A stretch of DNA of 64,000 bases from Bermanella sp049115935 (GCA_049115935.1 JAGDZK010000042.1:1-64000); one strand, 5' to 3'; counted from the first letter of the stretch, positions 35,365-44,438 are shown. A program made the numbers and translations. The notes: generated by a model not told the origin, from the letters alone.

Positions 35365-35801
35365 TGTGCTGTTTCCGTTTGGGCATCCGGAATAACGGAA
35401 TACTCTTTAATTTCGATGCTGCCATCGGCTTTGCGAACGGCAACAGGCATGTTCACATAACGACCAGTGTGATCCATGCGAATTCGACCTTGGTTGTCTT
35501 TGGTAATGGTTTTTGGGCCGTGATGAAATAGCTTATCTTTAACGGCTTGTTTCATTTCTGGTGAGAGGTGATCTAGGTGAGATTTTTTAGGGGCAACCTC
35601 AGCTTGAACATGAGCACCAGCAGATGCTTGGTTAGTAGGAGGTATTTGGGGTTGTGTAGGGCTTTGTGCCACAGGCGAGTGAAGCTCATCTAACACAATG
35701 TGCTTTTGTGTTGAGCTGTCAACAACCGATATAGTAGGGCTAGCCAGTATCAACCAAGCTAATATCCCTAACGCGCAAACAATTCCAATACCAATCTTCA
35801 T
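35361..35801 (-). CDS. Small membrane-anchored partner protein of the metalloprotease (copy 1)
   Basis: The 146-residue protein has a single N-terminal TM or uncleaved signal anchor (IGIGIVCALGILAWLILASP), then a Pro/Gln/Thr-rich linker and a C-terminal domain of about 65 residues. That domain contains LSPEMKQAVKDKL, GRYVNMPVAVRKADGSIEI and KEYSVIP. The same domain occurs in the paralogue at 38901-39362, also just upstream of a protease of the same family. I do not recognise the family. AAGG lies 7 bases before the ATG at 35801. It overlaps the protease start (ATGA), so tight stoichiometric coupling is likely. A chaperone, propeptide or inhibitor role is inference. Confidence 0.7.
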   Translation of the reverse strand: MKIGIGIVCALGILAWLILASPTISVVDSSTQKHIVLDELHSPVAQSPTQPQIPPTNQASAGAHVQAEVAPKKSHLDHLSPEMKQAVKDKLFHHGPKTITKDNQGRIRMDHTGRYVNMPVAVRKADGSIEIKEYSVIPDAQTETAQ

Positions 35802-35874
35802 ATACACACCTTACAACTTATGCCCTAGTTTAAAGTGAACTGAAGATGAGTAACATAGTAAAAGTCTCAAATTG

Positions 35875-35902
35875 ATAAAACGCTTATTAAAAGGCGTTTT
35901 AT
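35875..35902 (-). terminator. Terminator after metalloprotease copy 2
   Basis: ATAAAACGC at 35875-35883 pairs with GCGTTTTAT at 35894-35902 across a 10-nt loop. On the minus strand it lies 31 bp beyond the stop of the copy-2 protease and ahead of the copy-1 module, which therefore likely has its own promoter. Confidence 0.65.
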
Positions 35903-35933
35903 ATATTCAAATTTATACGCTATGGGCCGCTGC

Positions 35934-38705
35934 CTAGCAGCGAGGTTTGATTTGACGTCGACGAGTAAGGCCGGCAAGCAAAATAGCCAGTGCCCATGCT
36001 CCAATGCTGCCACCACTTGATCCGGCTTTTTTAGTGCCATTGGTGATGGTTTGTGTACTTGACTCCATAAAAATATCAAACGTTACATTACCCGTTGTAT
36101 TGATGTTAAAGATGATGCCGATGCCTTGGCTATGAGTCACTTTAAGAGACGATACCGAACCAGTTGCTAGATTGTGCACATAACTGAAGGTCACCAGTGT
36201 GTTGCTACTCAGAGTTGGTGTGATATTCACTTCACTGCCATCGTTAAGCACTAATGTAATCACAGGTAACTCAGTCGCGAAGCTTAAATCCCCAAGTGCA
36301 TTAATGTCACCCGATAGTGACATAGGGTCAGTGATTCCTTCTAACACCACTGTTTGTGTTAATAATGAATCATCAAGTGTCACGGTGGCATTTGAGTATC
36401 CACTTAAACTGGTGGTGGCAGTGTAATCAGTTGTATTGGCTGGTAGCGCAATCGTCACCTGACCTTGAGCATTACTGGTATAAGTACTGGCCAAGTTGTA
36501 GGCACTTAAGGTGCTGCTATCCAGTGTTGCGGTGACATTTTCAAGGGCATTACCTGCACTGTTTTCAAATGTCAGTACATGGCTGCGAACAGGCTCTACT
36601 GTTAATCCACTTGAGTTTACCGTGTTGTAAACACTGCTGACAGATGCGGTAACGGCTGTGCTGGCGGATACATCACTGGTTACCAGCACCAAGCTTGCTT
36701 GGTAAAAACTAGCGGCATTGCCATCGGCTGCGACATTGGTGATAGTCGTGCCATTTTTTCTAAATGACAAGGCGCTGTCGCTGCTGGCAAGTGTATAAAT
36801 CGTATTAGCGGCACCACCTTCAATTTTTAACGTTTGTAAGCTGTGATTGGCCAGTAATTTAGTGGCTGAGAATACCAATCGTGGATTACGCACCAGGGTA
36901 AAATCATAGGTGGTACCGGTATTGGCATCGGTAAAGGTTAATACGTACTCACCTGCAAACTGGCCGCTTGTTGGCATGGCAATACTCAGGGTTGTGCCAT
37001 TGACGCTCACTAAATCATTGGCCGCGCTGCCTTCAAATTCAAGTGAATAACTAAAGGCATTGTTAACATTACTGATATCAATGCTGGTAGCTGAATTTGA
37101 GATATTCAGTGTGTCATTAGGGTTTAAATTGGTGCTGTTAATATCTATTTCAGGTTCGGCGTAGGTGGTGAACGTAAACGTTTCACTGTCGGTTAAGTTA
37201 GGGCTACCGTCGTCTTCCACTTCAATGGTAATGTTAAAACTCCCAACTGTATTGCTACCTAATGTTAGTGTGTTGCTGCTTATTGAGCAGGTTAACTCTG
37301 CATCACATCCCGAATACGTTAACGCATTGCCCTCAGCGTCCGTGGCCGATAGATTAACGGTTAGATTAGTATTCACAGGGGCAGACTTGTTTCCAATACT
37401 GCCTAGTACAGGTGCTGTGTTTCCGGCAGCGTTAATTGTCCAGCCAATGTCTTTTAACAAATACAAAGCGAGGCCTAAATCTAAAGAGCCTGCGGTATAT
37501 TGAGGTTCCATAATTTCATTAGGGGCAACCGCAGTATCAAAGTGAGAAACGCTGCTGCCGCTGTTAAATAAGTTAGGAGCATACATTTGCACACGATCCC
37601 CACTTGTAAAGCTTGATGAAGAATCGTTATCTTGATAGCCAGCGGTGACGACACCAATAGCTGCAGTGTTAACATTGGAACCTGTCCACAATAATCCTGT
37701 TGAACTAATAGAGGAATTATAACGATCGGTCGCTGACTCGCTGGCATTGCTCCAATTACGATTATTGGCTTCGTCTCTTAAGAAGGTAGCGTAGATATCA
37801 TTGAGCCCTCCTAATTCATTACCGCTAGAGTCAGTTACTGTTGAAAAACCCATTCCATGCAACATTTCATGAAGCAAAACGGTGGTGAACCCTATATATG
37901 TTGTTTGAACGGGGTCACCATTTCCATCAGTTAAAAAAGCACCGCCAGAATTTGTGTAAACCTCGGAAGGTGGTGCATCAAAGCCGTAATACCAGCCATT
38001 ACTTGAGTCTAAACAATTGGTGTTACCTGTTGATGAGTTATATCGCGCAAAAATATCGCTGTCAGCATTGATATTCCCACCATTATCTACTGTGTTTGGG
38101 TTTGCGTTTAGAGGGCCTCCTAAAGGGTAGTTATCAGTACCATCAAGGCTGTTGTAGAGACCGACTGGATACCAGGTACTGTTTAGTGCTCCAGCAGGCG
38201 CTGAAGCATTTTGGATAAAAGAGGTAGAACTTGCACTGCCGAGAGTGGCTCCTAATTGGCTACAAGCTAATAATGTAAAATCTGCATCTACTAAGATCGG
38301 CTCAGTTGTGGTGATTTGAGCTGCTAATATCTCTGCTGCTTTAATAAAAGCCAGTTTACGTTGCGCTCCAACGGTCGTACCTTTATTACCACTGGCAATC
38401 GATTGCGCTGCAGCATCCGATGCGATATCAGCAGGCTGTCTAACTGGGTCAAGGCCGTAAGTATTATTGTAGAAGGTGTCTGTGGCGATTGGGCTGACAG
38501 TATCATTTTCTATTAAGGTTGCAGAATTAAAACCGGTTATAAAGTTTAGCTGGATAACGGTACCCGTTGTTCCATCGGTCACAGTACAGTTATCGCCATC
38601 GTCGGCACCAGTGGTTTCTGCAGATGAGGAAGCGGGACAGGCGGCTGCGAAAACCTGAGGGCTGAACAGCAGCATTGCACTTAATACAGTGATCAACCAA
38701 GCCAT
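35934..38705 (-). CDS. Secreted putative metzincin-like metalloprotease with GlyGly-CTERM tail (copy 2)
   Basis: The 923-residue precursor is a longer paralogue of the product of 33313-35364. From the ATG at 38705 (AGG 8 bases upstream) it begins MAWLITVLSAMLLFSPQVFA, a signal peptide. The zinc motif HEMLHGMGF has H279, E280 and H283; the distal histidine is H388 in SSVSHFD, and the Met-turn-like segment is EIMEP with M399. Both copies share RKLAFIKAAEILAAQI and WYYGFD. After the catalytic part an Ig/cadherin-like domain (NTNLTVNLSATDAEGNALTY) is present that copy 1 lacks, followed by repeats similar to those of copy 1. The C-terminus AGSSGGS, hydrophobic helix, TRRRQIKPRC fits GlyGly-CTERM. 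Confidence 0.8.
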   Translation of the reverse strand: MAWLITVLSAMLLFSPQVFAAACPASSSAETTGADDGDNCTVTDGTTGTVIQLNFITGFNSATLIENDTVSPIATDTFYNNTYGLDPVRQPADIASDAAAQSIASGNKGTTVGAQRKLAFIKAAEILAAQITTTEPILVDADFTLLACSQLGATLGSASSTSFIQNASAPAGALNSTWYPVGLYNSLDGTDNYPLGGPLNANPNTVDNGGNINADSDIFARYNSSTGNTNCLDSSNGWYYGFDAPPSEVYTNSGGAFLTDGNGDPVQTTYIGFTTVLLHEMLHGMGFSTVTDSSGNELGGLNDIYATFLRDEANNRNWSNASESATDRYNSSISSTGLLWTGSNVNTAAIGVVTAGYQDNDSSSSFTSGDRVQMYAPNLFNSGSSVSHFDTAVAPNEIMEPQYTAGSLDLGLALYLLKDIGWTINAAGNTAPVLGSIGNKSAPVNTNLTVNLSATDAEGNALTYSGCDAELTCSISSNTLTLGSNTVGSFNITIEVEDDGSPNLTDSETFTFTTYAEPEIDINSTNLNPNDTLNISNSATSIDISNVNNAFSYSLEFEGSAANDLVSVNGTTLSIAMPTSGQFAGEYVLTFTDANTGTTYDFTLVRNPRLVFSATKLLANHSLQTLKIEGGAANTIYTLASSDSALSFRKNGTTITNVAADGNAASFYQASLVLVTSDVSASTAVTASVSSVYNTVNSSGLTVEPVRSHVLTFENSAGNALENVTATLDSSTLSAYNLASTYTSNAQGQVTIALPANTTDYTATTSLSGYSNATVTLDDSLLTQTVVLEGITDPMSLSGDINALGDLSFATELPVITLVLNDGSEVNITPTLSSNTLVTFSYVHNLATGSVSSLKVTHSQGIGIIFNINTTGNVTFDIFMESSTQTITNGTKKAGSSGGSIGAWALAILLAGLTRRRQIKPRC

Positions 38706-38728
38706 AAAGCATACCTGCATTATTAATA

Positions 38729-38758
38729 GTTAAAAGGTGATTCTGTTCACTTTTTAAC
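38729..38758. repeat. Inverted repeat between the two genes of module 2
   Basis: GTTAAAAGGTGA at 38729-38740 is nearly complementary to TCACTTTTTAAC at 38747-38758, with a 6-nt spacer. It lies 24 bp upstream of the copy-2 protease start in the only spacer of the module, so it may be an attenuator or an operator. In module 1 the equivalent genes overlap and have no such element. Confidence 0.45.
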
Positions 38759-38900
38759 CTTACTTCATATGGCGTGATTTGACGTAACTTATTATGGTGA
38801 CTACGTAATATTTTGTAACTGAATGCTGATTCAAAGCCATATTGCGATCAAAATGACATTTTATAGATGAACTAGGCCTATCAAGAATGGAACAACTGTT

Positions 38901-39362
38901 TTACTTTGATAGCTGGTACTGAGGTTTAGGGATGGATGAATATTCTCTAATTTGAATGGTACCGTCTGGCATTTGTACGGCTACTGGCATCTGAGTGAAT
39001 CGCCCTTTGGCTGGAAGGATAATTGCACCGTTAGGACCTTCAGTGGTGGTAGTTGGGTTTTCTAATAAAAGTTGATCCTTTAACGCCTGCTGCATTTCAG
39101 GACTCAATTGATCAAAGTGAGGATTACCGGTTTTACCAGGTGCAACTGCGGTAGTTTGAGATGCCTGAGAGGAAGTATTACCAGCGGCTTGATGATTGTG
39201 ATCATGGGTATGTAAAGAAACAGTCGGGTCTTGTGAATTATTTTTTGGCTGGGTCGCTTGCTTTGATTCCACACTATTGCTATCTAACAGGGTTGGCTGC
39301 TTTAAAAAATAACCCACTGTTAACAACGCCATAGAAATAGCTAAAACACCTAAAGTCTTCAT
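38901..39362 (-). CDS. Small membrane-anchored partner protein of the metalloprotease (copy 2)
   Basis: The 153-residue paralogue of the 35361-35801 product has an N-terminal anchor (MKTLGVLAISMALLTVGYFL), a Gln/Ser/His-rich linker with SLHTHDHNHQ, and the same C-terminal domain: HFDQLSPEMQQALKDQL, GRFTQMPVAVQMPDGTIQIRE and YSSIP. The His-rich linker could bind metal, but this is not conserved in copy 1, so it is not essential. It precedes the copy-2 protease by 195 bp. It lies 76 bp downstream of hrpB on the same strand. Family unknown to me. Confidence 0.7.
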   Translation of the reverse strand: MKTLGVLAISMALLTVGYFLKQPTLLDSNSVESKQATQPKNNSQDPTVSLHTHDHNHQAAGNTSSQASQTTAVAPGKTGNPHFDQLSPEMQQALKDQLLLENPTTTTEGPNGAIILPAKGRFTQMPVAVQMPDGTIQIREYSSIPKPQYQLSK

Positions 39363-39438
39363 TTTTAATGCCTATCTAAATCAAACACCTACTCCAAGTT
39401 TAGACCTTTCAATTTAATAAACATTCCTAAATTGTGTT

Positions 39439-41946
39439 TTATTGTTGCGACATTCTCTTTTTCGTTAAACCACTGGCCTCGGCCGTCAGCGGATCCTCTG
39501 GCCAAGGGTGTTTAGCATAACGCCCGCGGTTTTCCTTACGCACTTCTGGGTAGGCCTGTTTCCAGAAAAAAGCCAAATCTTGGGTCATGGCAAGAGGGCG
39601 CTGTGCTGGTGAGAGCAGGTGTAAATTTAGGGTGATTTTCCCTTGAGCAATAGTGGGTGATTGGGCCAAGCCAAAACATTCCTGCAGTTTGGCTTTCACC
39701 ACAGGTGGTGTTTGTGAGTAATCAATACTGGCATGGCGACCAGTGGGCAACTCAAAGCGAGTGGGGAATAATTCATTAAGGGTTTGTTGTACCGGCCACT
39801 CTAAACGACTCAGAAACGCTTGGCTGTAATCTAGGTTGTTTAAATCGCTTGTGTTCAAAAAAGGCGTTAGCCAATTTTCTTTGTCGTCAATTAAATCAGC
39901 CTCGTCAAAGCTTTTAAATATTTCCGGTAATGTGTCGTGGGCAAGTTGTAAGCGTTTGAGTAGTGCTTTTTGTTCGTCTTTTAAGGGCAAAAAAACAAGC
40001 CCTTTATTAGAAAACTCTTGTAAATGAAAATCGGTTTTCTGTTTTGGTTTTGCCTTGCTGGTGGTTTCACTTAAAATAAGTTGACCAAGATTTATACGAT
40101 TAATTTGTTGCAGTTGTTGTTTGTCATTAAGCTGCAAAGTACAAGTTGAATGAAACTGTTGTGTAAATAACTGCTCGATGTCTGCCAATGTTACCTTACA
40201 CGCTAAGCGTACAATGCTATGGCTATGCAGGCCTTGTTGCTGAGATTGCGAAATATGAGCGACGGCTAAATAATCTGATGGTGTTAACCCATCAAGATGA
40301 TGCAGTTGGCAGCCTAAGCCATTGCGTAAACGATAACCTTTGCCGCGTCTTTGTGCCACCCGATCAGGGTAAGCCAGCATTAATAATAATCCACTGTTTA
40401 AGCTATTTATTTTGCCTTTTGTGATGTTTAACATCTTGGAAAATTTATCCGCTAATTGAATAATGCGCTGGGACTTTTTGATGTTCACTTTTGCTTGTTC
40501 AAAATAACTAGGCAGGGTATCACGTTCAAATAGCTGTAAACGGATTGATAAATCAGAGTTTTGTTCGTTAAAAAATAATGGATCACCTTCGCTTAATAGC
40601 GCCGCTAACATGCAGCCATCATATGCCATTTTAAAATCTTTTGATTTTAAAATCATATGACTTAAACGTGGGTGTAACCCCAAGGCTGAAATGACCTTGC
40701 CGTGAGGGGTAAGCTTTTTTTCATTTAGAATATTCAATTGATCCAGTAACTGAATACTGTTTAAAAAACTTTGTTTATCAGGCTGTGTTAAAAATGTGTA
40801 ATCTGATAAATCCAAGCTTCCCCATGCCGCTAAAGTTAAACTTAACGATGCAAGGTCGCTGCGCTCAATAGCATGGGGGCTAAATGCAGAGCGACGTTTA
40901 AACTCTTCTTCACTGTATAAGCGATAACACAAACCGGCCTGAACTCGGCCAGCTCGACCGGCCCGCTGAATTGCACTGGCTTGGCTTGCATTAACCGTGA
41001 TGAGTTCATCCATGCCCATGCGCAAGTTAAATTGGTTGATGCGTTCTAGGCCGCTATCAATCACAATGGTGACCTTGGGTAGGGTTAAACTGGTTTTGGC
41101 GATGTCAGTCGCTAAAATAATGTTTCGCTGTTTGTTAGATGTGAAAACTTTATTTTGTTGCTCTGGGTTTAATTGACCATGCAAGGGGTGAATGGCCAGT
41201 CTTTGATTTGCTATATCACTTTCGAACGTGTCCGTTAAAACACGTAAGCATTGTTGAATTTCTTTAACCCCAGGTAAAAAAACTAACACATCTCCGTGAC
41301 CATGAATGGCATCTTGAAAGGCTAAGTTAATTGCAGATTTAACCTGTGTGGCTAGCGGGTTATGTTGATTAATAGCTGGAGGCAAGTACACATTGGTGAC
41401 CTGATAACTCTTGCCTTCACTGTTTATGATTGAGCAATCCAACTGTGTCGCCAAATCTTGAGTATCCAAGGTGGCCGACATGATCACTAATTTTAAATCA
41501 TCTCTTAGGTATTCTTGGCATTGTAGGGCCAAAGCCAAACCTAAGTCCGTCTGTAAATTGCGCTCGTGAAACTCATCGAAAATTAACATGCTGCAATCAG
41601 GTATGTCGTTTTCATTGACTAAACGCTGACTCAAGATTGCCTCGGTCATGACCACTATGCGGTTATGTTGACTGATGCGACTGCTGTCACCTGTCATTAA
41701 ACCAATGGAGTGACCTACTTCTTCGCCTAAGGTTTGTGCCAGACGTTTGGCAACTTGTTGCGCCGCTAAACGCCTAGGTTCAAGTAGCCAAATTTGCCCA
41801 TGCTTGTGTGGGTGCGCGTCAAGCAGGGCTAAAGGCAGCGCCGTGGATTTACCCGCACCAGGTGGGGCCTGCACGATAAGGCGTGAATGTTGAGCAAGGT
41901 GAGCTGTCACCTCAGGTAATATGGCATGTATGGGGAGTTCAGTCAT
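39439..41946 (-). CDS. hrpB: ATP-dependent helicase HrpB
   Basis: HrpB is a DEAH-box RNA/DNA helicase of unclear physiological role. The 835-residue protein has the Walker A motif APPGAGKST near residues 28-35, DEFHERN (motif II, a DEFH rather than DEAH sequence), MSATLDT (motif III) and the C-terminal helicase motif QRAGRAGRVQAGLCYRLY. The HrpB-specific C-terminal domain is present (TGRHASIDYSQTPPVVKAKLQECFG and the final WPEDPLTA). It is divergent from the chemoreceptor gene. Confidence 0.93.
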   Translation of the reverse strand: MTELPIHAILPEVTAHLAQHSRLIVQAPPGAGKSTALPLALLDAHPHKHGQIWLLEPRRLAAQQVAKRLAQTLGEEVGHSIGLMTGDSSRISQHNRIVVMTEAILSQRLVNENDIPDCSMLIFDEFHERNLQTDLGLALALQCQEYLRDDLKLVIMSATLDTQDLATQLDCSIINSEGKSYQVTNVYLPPAINQHNPLATQVKSAINLAFQDAIHGHGDVLVFLPGVKEIQQCLRVLTDTFESDIANQRLAIHPLHGQLNPEQQNKVFTSNKQRNIILATDIAKTSLTLPKVTIVIDSGLERINQFNLRMGMDELITVNASQASAIQRAGRAGRVQAGLCYRLYSEEEFKRRSAFSPHAIERSDLASLSLTLAAWGSLDLSDYTFLTQPDKQSFLNSIQLLDQLNILNEKKLTPHGKVISALGLHPRLSHMILKSKDFKMAYDGCMLAALLSEGDPLFFNEQNSDLSIRLQLFERDTLPSYFEQAKVNIKKSQRIIQLADKFSKMLNITKGKINSLNSGLLLMLAYPDRVAQRRGKGYRLRNGLGCQLHHLDGLTPSDYLAVAHISQSQQQGLHSHSIVRLACKVTLADIEQLFTQQFHSTCTLQLNDKQQLQQINRINLGQLILSETTSKAKPKQKTDFHLQEFSNKGLVFLPLKDEQKALLKRLQLAHDTLPEIFKSFDEADLIDDKENWLTPFLNTSDLNNLDYSQAFLSRLEWPVQQTLNELFPTRFELPTGRHASIDYSQTPPVVKAKLQECFGLAQSPTIAQGKITLNLHLLSPAQRPLAMTQDLAFFWKQAYPEVRKENRGRYAKHPWPEDPLTAEASGLTKKRMSQQ

Positions 41947-42055
41947 GGGCAGGCATTATGCTGAGAAGGGATTAGATTACAAGTGCCAGCAATTTCATAA
42001 TGCTTGTCTATACTTGTAACAGGGAAAATTTTGCTGTCAGCATGAAGGACATCCA

Positions 42056-44197
42056 ATGAAGCAATGGTTAAGGGCATTACCGTTAAAAAACAAGTTGTTA
42101 GGGGCAATCATTACAGCCTTTTTGGTTTTGGTTGTGATTCTGAACACTAACTTGTCAATGAACCTTGACCAAATGAAGCAAGAGCTGGTGACACAAACCA
42201 AAACCACACTGGAAGAAGAAGTCATAGGGCGCTTAAACAGTGAAGCTAATCAAATTGGTCATCAAGTGTCCGGCTTTATAAATGCCGCTTATCGTGTGCC
42301 GATTGGTATGGCTAAAACATTACAATTGTCCAGTGAAGATGAGACAAACCGTTTAACCCGAGAGCAAGTGAATAGCCTTGCTTCTTCGACTCTTCGTGCG
42401 CACACAGATGTTAGTTCTATTTATGCCCAATTTGAACCTAATGGTTTTGATGGTCGCGACGAAGAGTTTTTAGATAGCGAGTTGATTCATACGGTTGCTA
42501 ATTCAGGTGCTTTAGAAGTTTATTGGATCCGCACTCCTGAGGGCAAGATTCAACAAGAGCGCGTTGAAAATTCAGTTGATAAAAATAATGGTACCGTGGG
42601 TGAATTTGGCATTCGCGAAGCTGAGTGGTATTTATGTTCAAAAGACTCGAAAAAACCTTGTGCAATGGACCCTTATCTTTATGAAATTAGCGAAGGGTAT
42701 ACGGAGTTAATGACCAGTTTAGTAGTGCCAGTGGTGGTCAACAACCAGTTTAAAGGCGTGGTAGGTACAGACGTTAATTTACCTATTTTTCAAAAAATAA
42801 TTGATCAAAGAGCAAAAGCGCTTTATGGCGGTAAAAGCAGTATCACATTGTTAAGTGATAGGGGTTTGGTAGCTGCATCCAGTAAATACAAAGACAAACT
42901 AACTCGTCCGTTATCAGAATCTAGAGATGTTTATGATGGGCAGTTACTTGAATTACATAGCAAAGATAATAAAACGTGGTTGCATGAAGGGGCTTACTTT
43001 GTAGCAGCAAGCATTCCTATTGCCGCTTCTGGAAATGTTTGGTCCATCTTAATCGAACTTCCTGAAGAGGTTGTGCTTGCTAATACAAATAAATTGATTA
43101 GTACCATTGATAGTAATGTATTAGAGATTGTCAGCAGTGCATTAGTCATTGCCCTTGTGGTGACATTGATTGTGATTACTGTGGTTGTGTTGATTATCAA
43201 TACGATTGTGCGCCCGATTAAAGAGCTGGACGATATGATTCAAAACCTAGCCAGTGCCGATGGTGATTTAACTCAAGATATTCGTCTCAAAAGGCATGCC
43301 GAATTAATTTCATTAAGTAATGGTTTTAATAAGTTCATTGTTAAATTACGCGAGATGGTCCAGCAGCTTAAATTAGTCGGTGATGCAGCTAAACAAACGG
43401 CAACCAAAGGCAAACAAATTAACCAGAAAAGCTTAAAGGCCACTAATGATCAACAACGAGAAATCGATAGTGTGGTAACGGCTACTAATGAAATGTCGGC
43501 AACGGCATCAGAGGTGTCACAAGTAGCAATCGAAGTGGCAAACAGTGCGAAAAATGCTCGCGAGACCGTTTTGAAATCACAAAAGTCATTGTCTGGTTCG
43601 GTTAATACCGTACAAGAATTAACGGATGATATGCAGCAAGCCAGTCATTCTATTTCTGAGGTGGCATCAAGAACCGAAGATATTAATCGTATTCTTGATG
43701 TCATCCGCGCCATTGCCGAGCAGACCAATTTACTTGCATTAAACGCAGCTATTGAAGCCGCCCGTGCCGGTGAGCAAGGTCGAGGGTTTGCGGTGGTTGC
43801 AGATGAAGTGCGAAGCTTAGCTTCTAAAACCCAAACCAGTACCGAAGAAATTAATCAAATGATTCAAAGCCTGCAAGGTGGTGTGAAGCAGGCGGTTACG
43901 GTTATTGAGTCCGGTACATCCAAAGCTAAAGGTGCCATGGAAGAAACCCAGGTATCCTATGACTCTTTGGCGTCGGTAGTGGGTGATATTAGTACTATTG
44001 CAGATCATATTTCCCAGGTGGCCACAGCCGCAGAAGAACAAAGCACGGTGAGTGAAGAAATCAGTAAAAATCTCACCATCATTGGTGATGCGGCTCAAGT
44101 ACTGGCAAGCCTTGCTGGAGAAAGTAATCAATCAAGCACAGATTTAGAAAAAGGCATGGCGACACTGGATCACCACTTGGCGTCCCTTAAAACGTAA
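42056..44197 (+). CDS. Methyl-accepting chemotaxis protein with periplasmic Cache-type sensor
   Basis: The 713-residue receptor has TM1 (about residues 13-33), a roughly 320-residue extracellular domain of the dCache type, TM2 (about 355-385), a HAMP domain (387-440) and a cytoplasmic signalling domain. The signalling hairpin tip is intact: EQTNLLALNAAIEAARAGE and GRGFAVVADEVRSLA. The Cache domain segment YVDGYTELMTSLVVPVVVNNQFKGVVGTD-like region (around EGYTELMTSLVVPVVVNNQF) is the usual second PAS-like fold. Ligands of dCache receptors are often amino acids; this one is unknown. No che or flagellar genes lie nearby. Confidence 0.92.
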   Translation: MKQWLRALPLKNKLLGAIITAFLVLVVILNTNLSMNLDQMKQELVTQTKTTLEEEVIGRLNSEANQIGHQVSGFINAAYRVPIGMAKTLQLSSEDETNRLTREQVNSLASSTLRAHTDVSSIYAQFEPNGFDGRDEEFLDSELIHTVANSGALEVYWIRTPEGKIQQERVENSVDKNNGTVGEFGIREAEWYLCSKDSKKPCAMDPYLYEISEGYTELMTSLVVPVVVNNQFKGVVGTDVNLPIFQKIIDQRAKALYGGKSSITLLSDRGLVAASSKYKDKLTRPLSESRDVYDGQLLELHSKDNKTWLHEGAYFVAASIPIAASGNVWSILIELPEEVVLANTNKLISTIDSNVLEIVSSALVIALVVTLIVITVVVLIINTIVRPIKELDDMIQNLASADGDLTQDIRLKRHAELISLSNGFNKFIVKLREMVQQLKLVGDAAKQTATKGKQINQKSLKATNDQQREIDSVVTATNEMSATASEVSQVAIEVANSAKNARETVLKSQKSLSGSVNTVQELTDDMQQASHSISEVASRTEDINRILDVIRAIAEQTNLLALNAAIEAARAGEQGRGFAVVADEVRSLASKTQTSTEEINQMIQSLQGGVKQAVTVIESGTSKAKGAMEETQVSYDSLASVVGDISTIADHISQVATAAEEQSTVSEEISKNLTIIGDAAQVLASLAGESNQSSTDLEKGMATLDHHLASLKT

Positions 44198-44249
44198 AGA
44201 TCATTGTGAGTATTATTGCTCAGGGGTATCATAACCCTTGAGGTGAATT

Positions 44250-44438
44250 ATGACTGGTGAGAGAAAAACTAAAAACGTCGTTTCATTTGAAGCGGCGCGA
44301 GAAGCCAAAGAGTTTGATCGAAAAGAAGAGAAAGTGGCTTCTATGGCGCAGCGGTTTGAAATGGCTTTGCCTACAAAAGCTACGCCGGTAAAAGATTATT
44401 TAAAGAAAAAGCGCAAAGCAAAAAATAAAAAGCGTTAG
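44250..44438 (+). CDS. Small basic protein of unknown function
   Basis: The 62-residue product begins MTGERKTKNVVSFEAAREAK and ends in a dense lysine/arginine tail (DYLKKKRKAKNKKR). No signal peptide or TM segment is seen. GAGGTG lies 6-12 bases before the ATG and a terminator follows closely, both supporting a real gene. The VVSFEAAREAKEFDRK segment with a charged helix could be a nucleic-acid or protein contact. I do not recognise a family. Confidence 0.55.
   Translation: MTGERKTKNVVSFEAAREAKEFDRKEEKVASMAQRFEMALPTKATPVKDYLKKKRKAKNKKR

Noticed and set aside
36199..37503. ORFs on the plus strand over the copy-2 protease gene
   Set aside because: They are antisense shadows of a long repeat-rich coding gene.
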